A stretch of 64,000 bases of DNA. It comes from Croceicoccus ponticola (GTDB lineage Bacteria > Pseudomonadota > Alphaproteobacteria > Sphingomonadales > Sphingomonadaceae). Shown piece after piece: positions 58,847 to 64,000 of this stretch. The stretch lies in the NCBI RefSeq assembly GCF_004004515.1, contig NZ_RXOL01000005.1, positions 62,001 to 126,000 on the forward strand, given 5' to 3'. Under the pieces are notes generated by a model. It ran no database searches. It saw nothing but the letters and a program-made list of their open reading frames with translations, and was not told the origin of the DNA. The position numbers and the translations under genes were made by a program. How positions within the stretch are numbered: position 1 is the first letter of the stretch; each line of letters starts with the position of its first letter.

Positions 58847-58939
58847 ATGATTTTGCTCGACCCTGCCCTGATCGTCGCGTTGGCAGTCCTGATATCTGCC
58901 ACATCAACATTGGTCTGGTCGCTGTATCGCAAGCCGTGA
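58847..58939 (+). CDS. 30-residue membrane micro-ORF
   Basis: MILLDPALIVALAVLISATS is followed by TLVWSLYRKP and TGA. GGAGG lies six bases before ATG 58847. One transmembrane helix covers nearly the whole protein and positive residues follow, so it should insert with its C-terminus inside. It is too short for standard gene callers. Small single-helix proteins of this form occur in many bacteria, mostly without a known role. Confidence 0.65.
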   Translation: MILLDPALIVALAVLISATSTLVWSLYRKP

Positions 58940-58941
58940 GC

Positions 58942-59163
58942 CTACGCGACGTCGTTGCCTGGCCGACGTAGGGGTCTGGCGATACCAGTATGCACTCCCA
59001 CGGTATGATCCTGTGACCAAGCGACAGCGGCATACCGTCGAACCAGCTCTTGCTCCGCAGCAAGAAGTTCCTCGTCATTCAGATCGGCGAAGAAACGATA
59101 TTCCGGTTGCTGCTCGAATTCCACGCCAGGCGGCAAAGTGTTTAGCCAATCGCAGAAGGCCAT
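58942..59163 (-). CDS. Hypothetical 73-residue acidic protein
   Basis: From ATG 59161-59163 the protein reads MAFCDWLNTLPPGVEFEQQP, then YRFFADLNDEELLAAEQELV and a short basic tail. The hydrophilic, helical pattern with an acidic middle looks like a real small protein, but I recognise no family. Its 5' side is cut into by an IS3 fragment, so promoter or N-terminus may be lost. Confidence 0.5.
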   Translation of the reverse strand: MAFCDWLNTLPPGVEFEQQPEYRFFADLNDEELLAAEQELVRRYAAVAWSQDHTVGVHTGIARPLRRPGNDVA

Positions 59164-59183
59164 GAAGCGGTTTTCTCGTACCA

Positions 59184-59662
59184 ATGTTGCCAGCCTCGTC
59201 GTCGATGTGTTTGGCGGCGGTGCCGGACACGTCGATCTCCGGGCGCCGTGTGGTGCGCGAACTGACAGAGCTGATCGCCCAGCGCGGCAAGCCCGGCATG
59301 ATCGTCAGCGACAACGGCACCGAGCTCACCAGCAATGCCGTGCTGGCCTGGTGCGGGGAGATCGGCGTGGAGTGGCATTACATCGCGCCGGCAGGCCGAT
59401 GCAGAACGGTTACGTCGAGAGCTTTAACGGCCGCATGCGCGACGAACTGCTCAACGAGACGCTGTTTCTCAGCCTAGCCCATGCCCGCGTCGAGATCGCC
59501 GCCTGGGTGGAAGACTACAACCGGGAGAGACCGCACTCGTCTCTTGGCTACGCAACCCCGGCGGCGTTCGCCGCCGAACTGGATAAGCAATGGCCTGCTT
59601 CGCTACGCCCTACGGGCTCCGCTACGCAGCCCATTGCTTCAACCGCGCTCATGCGCAACAAA
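59184..59662 (+). pseudogene. IS3-family (IS407-like) OrfB, C-terminal part, frameshifted
   Basis: The first half reads RVVRELTELIAQRGKPGMIV, then SDNGTELTSNAVLAWCGE; one missing G at about 59,388 shifts the frame and the rest reads MQNGYVESFNGRMRDELLNE to AAFAAELDKQ. Both catalytic D and E segments are present in different frames. The 5' end is missing and the intact IS3 element follows directly. Confidence 0.85.
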
Positions 59663-59740
59663 TGACGTCCCCCCGATTTCTTCCTCCGGTTTGAATGAGA
59701 GTTTTCCGGTAATGTGATCCTCGTGCTGAAGGAGCATGCC

Positions 59741-60007
59741 GTGAAGAAAAGTCGTTATACCGAAGAGCAGATCGCCTACGCGTTGAAGCAGGCGGAGACA
59801 GGAACGCCGGTGGCAGAGGTTTTGCGTCGGATGGGGATTTCGGAGCAGACATTTTACCGCTGGAAGAAGCTCTACGGCGGGCTTGGCGTGGGGGAGCTAC
59901 GCCGGCTGAAGCAGCTCGAGGACGAGAACCGGAAGCTCAAGCAGCTGGTGGCGGATCTCAGCCTGGACAAGCACATACTGCAGGATGTGCTGTCAAAAAA
60001 AGTCTGA
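59741..60007 (+). CDS. IS3-family transposase OrfA
   Basis: The 88-residue protein (GTG start, [20 protein letters not shown]) has the helix-turn-helix IS3 OrfA fold with [16 protein letters not shown] and a leucine-rich coil ([15 protein letters not shown]). It ends ...SKKV just after an A7 run, where ribosomes may slip to reach orfB. Confidence 0.88.
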   Translation: MKKSRYTEEQIAYALKQAETGTPVAEVLRRMGISEQTFYRWKKLYGGLGVGELRRLKQLEDENRKLKQLVADLSLDKHILQDVLSKKV

Positions 60008-60081
60008 GGCCTGCTCGGCAGCGCGAGATCGTCCGGTATGTTCAGTCGAGTCATGCGGTCAGCGAGCGGCGTAGTTGCGCG

Positions 60082-60840
60082 GTGCTGACCTTCGATCGAC
60101 GGAGCGTAAGATACCGGTCGGTTCGAGCCGATCAGACGCCTCTGATCATGCGCATCCGGGACATCGCGCAGACCCGGATGCGATACGGATACTTCAGGAT
60201 CTATATCCTGCTTCGCCGTGAAGGCTGGGTCGTGAATCACAAGCGAGTCTACCGGCTGTACCGGGAAGATGGCTTGAGTTTACGGCTCAAGCGGCCGCGT
60301 CGGCATGTCAGCGCAGCGCGGCGGGAGAGGCAGCCGGCGGCGCTGGCTCCTAACGATATGTGGTCGATGGACTTCGTCTCGGATGCCTTGTTCAATGGTC
60401 GGCGCCTGCGTGCCCTGACCGTTGTCGACGCATATACGCGGGAAGCTCTGGCGATCGACGTCGACCAGGGCATCAAGGGAGAGCAGGTCGTTGAGGCCAT
60501 GGACCGGATCGCATCGGTCCGCGGTGCCCCGCGCGTCATACGTGTGGACAATGGTCCGGAGTTCATCTCGAAGGCCTTGGATCGCTGGGCGTACGAAAAC
60601 GGCGTTACGCTGGACTTCTCGCGGCCTGGCAAGCCTACCGACAACGCCTTCGTGGAGTCCTTCAATGGCCGGTTCCGCGACGAATGCCTGAACACCCATT
60701 GGTTCTTGTCTCTGGCCGATGCCAGGAGCAAGATAGACGCGTGGCGACGGGACTATAACGAGTGCCGTCCTCACACCTCCCTGGGCTGGCTTACGCCAGC
60801 CGAATTTGCTTCATCTGCCGGGGTTAACCCCGGCAGATGA
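60082..60840 (+). CDS. IS3-family transposase OrfB
   Basis: The integrase half has the full DDE set: [38 protein letters not shown] and [17 protein letters not shown]. By frame the coding sequence reaches back to the A7 slip site at about 59,994-60,000. The gene ends in a perfect palindrome (CTGCCGGGGTT with its complement). It looks complete. Confidence 0.9.
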   Translation: MLTFDRRSVRYRSVRADQTPLIMRIRDIAQTRMRYGYFRIYILLRREGWVVNHKRVYRLYREDGLSLRLKRPRRHVSAARRERQPAALAPNDMWSMDFVSDALFNGRRLRALTVVDAYTREALAIDVDQGIKGEQVVEAMDRIASVRGAPRVIRVDNGPEFISKALDRWAYENGVTLDFSRPGKPTDNAFVESFNGRFRDECLNTHWFLSLADARSKIDAWRRDYNECRPHTSLGWLTPAEFASSAGVNPGR

Positions 60841-60965
60841 AGGCCGGAAGCTGACATTATACCCGGACACGAAACCGGGGGACCCTCAAAACCGGTTCGG
60901 CTCTAATCCCAGCTGGAGGAATGCTGGGGGTCACGTCACCGGCACAAAACCGTTACAAGTCCAGA

Positions 60966-61258
60966 CTTCATCGAGCGCCTCTGGCGCTCCCTGAAGTACG
61001 AGTGCGTCTACCTCCATGCCTTTGAGACCGGCTCAGAGCTGCGGGCTGGCCTTGGCCGATGGATCACCTATTACAACACCCAGCGCCCGCACTCGGGCCT
61101 GGCCGGACGAACTCCGGTCGAGGCCTATCGGAGGATCGGGCAATCAGATCATGGGGGGCATGCCCCCCATGATCTGATGATCAGACAGGCGGCGTGAACG
61201 ACAACCGGGATTAGCTTAACTTAGCCGCCAAACTGTCCAAGAAGGCGGGACCACCTCA
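60966..61258 (+). pseudogene. 3' fragment (293 bp) of the IS51-like IS3 element
   Basis: The same sequence as 50369-50661 in the opposite orientation: FIERLWRSLKYECVYLHAFE to the end of OrfB, the 32-bp palindrome (61145-61176) and the terminal repeat ending ACCACCTCA. The 5' part is absent. Confidence 0.9.
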
Positions 61259-61365
61259 GTACCGACCCGACTGGAGCTGCATAAATGAACCCTATCCTCG
61301 AACCCCGTTAGTCCACGACCTACTTGCAAATGACCAACTGGACATTTCCTTCGCGGCTATAGCTG

Positions 61366-61962
61366 TTAATCGACCTTATCTTGATTCAAACGTATCGCCC
61401 ACGTTGCGAGATCGTCGTATCGCAAAGGCACATCGAAGTGCAGGCCTGCGATACCATATTGCGTCCAGCGAACAGTGGCCCGTTTTGGAGGCAGATCAGG
61501 AAGATAGACGACCGGCGCATCTCCAACTGACAAGCTAGAAGCAGCGGCCTTGATCCCGCGCTGCGAAATATCTCGCACCCGAATAGGGATGGATTTGCCC
61601 TCAATGCTCAAACACGCATCACATTCAATATCAAGCCTGAGTGGTCGATCGCTATGTTCTTGCTCTCTCTGGAGTGCGCCACATAAGATGCGATCTTCGT
61701 CAATTTCTTCATGAAATTTGATACCGATTAGATTATTTTTGGCCCAAATGACCTGACCTTCAGATCTCAGACTGTCGCTGAACTCAACCGCAACCTTTTG
61801 CCCGACGGCAATGTCAGCGAAGGCTTGGACATTCACGCCCGCCGAGGAAATGTCCCGGATCATGCAAAAGCCGGAAAAATGTTCGGTCTGGATCAATGCT
61901 GGTCGATAGACTGATGTTGATCTTCGTTCTGAGCGTCGGTCGGGTTGGTGGCGGTTAATCAA
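61366..61962 (-). CDS. Tandem PilZ-domain protein
   Basis: The 198-residue protein has two PilZ-like domains. The first: R9-RSE-R13 and RDISSAGVNVQ; the second: RPLRLDIECDACLSIEG with RDISQRGIKAA. Both keep the D-x-S-x-x-G core, so two c-di-GMP dimers could bind. It resembles the protein at 44606 in size and layout but the sequences are diverged. The region is AT-rich. Confidence 0.85.
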   Translation of the reverse strand: MINRHQPDRRSERRSTSVYRPALIQTEHFSGFCMIRDISSAGVNVQAFADIAVGQKVAVEFSDSLRSEGQVIWAKNNLIGIKFHEEIDEDRILCGALQREQEHSDRPLRLDIECDACLSIEGKSIPIRVRDISQRGIKAAASSLSVGDAPVVYLPDLPPKRATVRWTQYGIAGLHFDVPLRYDDLATWAIRLNQDKVD

Positions 61963-62432
61963 AATCTATCTCGCTCTTCTCACAGCGGTTAAACGCTATT
62001 TGGGTCAATTTCCGAACAAGCGCACCGGAAGCTGTCAGGATCATCACAAATAAGAAAACGCCGGTGGCGAGTGGATCAGTATAAACTAAGATTCTCTGGC
62101 AATAACCGAGAGCAACTGCAATCTAAAGTAGGCACCACGAGTTGATGGCACGGTGAACCGTCGCTTAATGAATATCGGCTCATTTGAGATCAGAATCGCA
62201 ATATCGTTCCGTAGCTGAGGGCTACTCGTTCTGATTGTGTAATTTTCCTACCGACGCGCTTCCAACTAACATTACTGAGACTGCCGAGCACTTGGACATC
62301 GGGGGCACTTCGCATCGAGGCGCTCGGCAGGATAACCAGAAGCCGTCAAGCTTCAAAATTCTCCTACAAGCTTCGATATAAAGATACAGTAACCGCAAAG
62401 AGTTAACGACTTCCGCCTCTTCCCAATCCAGA
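61963..62432. other. Non-coding, AT-rich stretch, 470 bp
   Basis: No gene is seen. It holds an inverted repeat, CTGCCGAGC at 62281-62289 and GCTCGGCAG at 62322-62330, with 32 bases between, which could fold as an RNA stem. Promoter signals for the PilZ gene presumably lie in the first 100 bases. Confidence 0.55.
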
Positions 62433-62466
62433 CTAGAGCGGTTTTCGATCAGTCTGGATCATAGCT
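62433..62466. repeat. IS630 terminal fragment
   Basis: The sequence TAGAGCGGTTTTCGATCAGT and its continuation CTGGATCATAGC is the reverse complement of the IS630 end at 47106-47137. Only the end survives here. Confidence 0.82.
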
Positions 62467-62553
62467 GCACGATATGACCTAGGCTCAGGACCTATTAAGC
62501 TGGTTGCATAGCGGTTGATCGGTTGATTCAATGGTGGCGCGAGGAGGCGCTGC

Positions 62554-63284
62554 CATGAGTGACCTGATCTGGTTGTCCGAAGCGCAGATGCGCAGGATCA
62601 AGCCGTATTTTCCATTGTCGCACGGGTGTCTCGGGTCGATGATCGTCGGATAATCAGCGGCATCATCTTCGTGATCCGCAACGGCTTGCGATGGCGTGAC
62701 GCACCGGCGCAATACGGACCGCCGAAGACGATCTACAACCGGTTCATCCGCTGGAGCCGCATGGGCGTCTTCAACAGGATCTTCGCGGCACTGGCCGCCA
62801 AGGATGGCAAGCCCGATCAACTGATGATCGACGCCACGCATCTCAAGGCGCATCGCACGGCGGCCAACCTGCTAAAAAAGGGGCTGTTCCCCGACGTATC
62901 GGACGCACCAAAGGCGGTCTGAACTCCAAGCTCCATGCCGTCTGCGATGGTAAGGGGCGACCACTGATCTTGCTGCTCAGCGAAGGGCAGATGAGCGACT
63001 ACAAGGGTGCGACACTGATGATCGACGCCTTGCCACGCGCCAAGGCGCTGCTTGGCGACCGGGGCTATGATGCCGACTGGTTCCGTGCTGCTTTGGCCAG
63101 GCGCGGCATTGCTGCCTGCATCCCGTCAAAGGCCAACCGAAAAGTACCTATCCCGCACGATACAGCCCTCTACCGACAACGACACAAGGTCGAAAACATG
63201 TTCGGCAAGCTCAAGGATTGGCGGCGTATTCACACCCGTTACGACCGATGCGCACACACATTGTTGATTTCCGCTGAGAGTTGA
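62554..63284 (+). pseudogene. IS5-family transposase, frameshifted and cut
   Basis: It starts MSDLIWLSEAQMRRIKPYFP, then loses one base near 62,627 and continues in another frame as RVDDRRIISGIIFVIRNGLR. At about 62,905 the programmed slip joins the third frame (GLNSKLHAVCDGKG, to RGYDADWFRAALARRG and KVENMFGKLKDWRRI). The C-terminus is replaced by the IS21 end (LLISAES). The relic at 44312 is the same IS type. Confidence 0.87.
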
Positions 63285-63325
63285 CCCGGGATTTTCATGG
63301 AGAAGTGACCCGGGTTGGGTTGTGT

Positions 63326-64000
63326 TTATTGCTCTCTGGTATTGGATTTGGTCAAGGCTTGGACGATCTCCTTTTTCTGTTTGCCGCTGGCAGCGGAAGC
63401 CTTGAAGCGGAAGCTGTCGTTTCCGGTTTGTCGCTGCGCGACGCCTGCGGCTCCGAGGATGTGGCAATGATGGGTCAGCCGGTCGAGCAAAGCGGTGGTC
63501 ATCTTGGCATCGCCGAACACGCTGGCCCATTCGCTGAAGCTCAGGTTTGTGGTGATGATGACGCTGGTGCGCTCGTAGAGTTTGGAGAGCAGGTGGAACA
63601 GCAGGGCGCCGCCTGACGGGCTGAACGGCAGGTAGCCCAGCTCGTCGAGGATGACGAGATCGAGGCGCAACAGCCGCTCGGCAAGCTGCCCCGCCTTGTT
63701 CAGTACCTTTTCCTGTTCCAGCGCATTGACCAAGTCGACGGTGGAGAAGAAGCGCATCTGCTTGCGGTGGTGTTCGACCGCCTGCACGCCCAGAGCCGTG
63801 GCGATATGGGTTTTGCCGGTACCGGGGCCGCCGATCAGGACGACGTTGTGCGCCCCATTGATAAAGTCACCGCGATGAAGCTGGCGGATCATGGCCTCAT
63901 TCGCTTCGCTGGAAGCAAAGTCGAAGCTGGCCAGATCCTTGTAGGCGGGGAAGCGGGCTGCCTTCATCTGGTAGGCGATCGAACGGACCTCTCGTTCGGC
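63326..64000 (-). CDS. istB: IS21-family helper ATPase IstB, 5' end outside window
   Basis: At least 224 codons of an AAA+ ATPase are present; the frame is open at 64000. Walker A is [15 protein letters not shown], Walker B is [13 protein letters not shown], and the IstB region [22 protein letters not shown] follows. The element end lies at about 63,255-63,325. istA should lie beyond the window on the far side. The element has cut the 3' end of the IS5 gene. Confidence 0.92.
   Translation of the reverse strand, partial: AEREVRSIAYQMKAARFPAYKDLASFDFASSEANEAMIRQLHRGDFINGAHNVVLIGGPGTGKTHIATALGVQAVEHHRKQMRFFSTVDLVNALEQEKVLNKAGQLAERLLRLDLVILDELGYLPFSPSGGALLFHLLSKLYERTSVIITTNLSFSEWASVFGDAKMTTALLDRLTHHCHILGAAGVAQRQTGNDSFRFKASAASGKQKKEIVQALTKSNTREQ

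Larger units (their letters stand above)
59663..60938 (+). mobile_element. IS3-family insertion sequence (IS407 group)
   Basis: The ends match as inverted repeats: TGACGTCCCCCC on the left and TGACGTGACCCCC read inward on the right. The element carries orfA and orfB with a run of seven A residues at their junction. No target duplication is seen. Confidence 0.82.

Noticed and set aside
63255-63325. Possible attachment site at the IS5/IS21 junction
   Set aside because: The GACCCGGG repeats here are better explained as the multiple terminal repeats of an IS21-family element.

Overview
The window is high-GC DNA of an alphaproteobacterium, most likely a sphingomonad (Sphingomonadales). Pointers are the cobA-DUF2849-cysI-DUF934-cysH sulfur operon, a TonB-dependent receptor next to a PQQ-dehydrogenase locus, a Ros/MucR-type regulator and many alphaproteobacterial IS types. 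No rRNA, tRNA, CRISPR array or replication origin was seen. The species cannot be told from this sequence alone.

Positions 1-17.5 kb are ordinary chromosome: an incomplete 2-oxoglutarate/Fe(II)-type dioxygenase, a NupC-type nucleoside transporter, queF, a sulfurtransferase/cystathionine lyase pair, an MscS channel, the assimilatory sulfite-reduction operon (+ strand), an epimerase-proB-obgE run (- strand), glpD/glpK, and a PAS protein with an antitoxin-like N-terminus.

Positions 18-36.5 kb form a PQQ-dependent alcohol-oxidation locus. It holds a quinoprotein alcohol dehydrogenase with a lanthanide-type Asp-x-Asp active site, its cytochrome c-550 (PedF-like), a periplasmic binding protein, a SoxYZ-like carrier, a zinc metallohydrolase, a CXXCW rhodanese, a beta-propeller protein, a porin, a TonB receptor with a cytochrome b561, an aldehyde dehydrogenase with its DUF779 partner, and a regulatory set: a LuxR-type response regulator plus a FIST/hybrid-kinase pair resembling NosP/NahK. 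A 13-bp motif close to ACCAARGTGCAAT precedes five transcription units of the locus and is a candidate shared operator. The expected flow is alcohol to aldehyde in the periplasm (electrons to cytochrome c), then aldehyde to acid in the cytoplasm.

Positions 36.8-41.8 kb carry a DnaJ-domain protein and a tightly overlapping biotin operon (bioF, a BioH/BioG-like esterase, bioC, bioD, bioA).

From about 42 kb to the end the window is an accessory region full of insertion-sequence copies and scars (IS6, IS5, IS630, IS1595, IS3, IS21, an IS1182-like scrap and a serine-recombinase remnant). Between them, often in lower-GC DNA, sit genes of cyclic-di-GMP signalling and exopolysaccharide synthesis: two GGDEF proteins, three PilZ proteins, a processive GT2 glycosyltransferase with an outer-membrane barrel partner, and a MucR regulator with a histone-like tail. 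A 51-codon minus-strand gene at 47.5 kb has a lasso-peptide-like leader motif, and a 30-codon membrane micro-ORF lies at 58.8 kb. A truncated ParB-methyltransferase gene and a cluster of AACGGGAA repeats mark the left edge.
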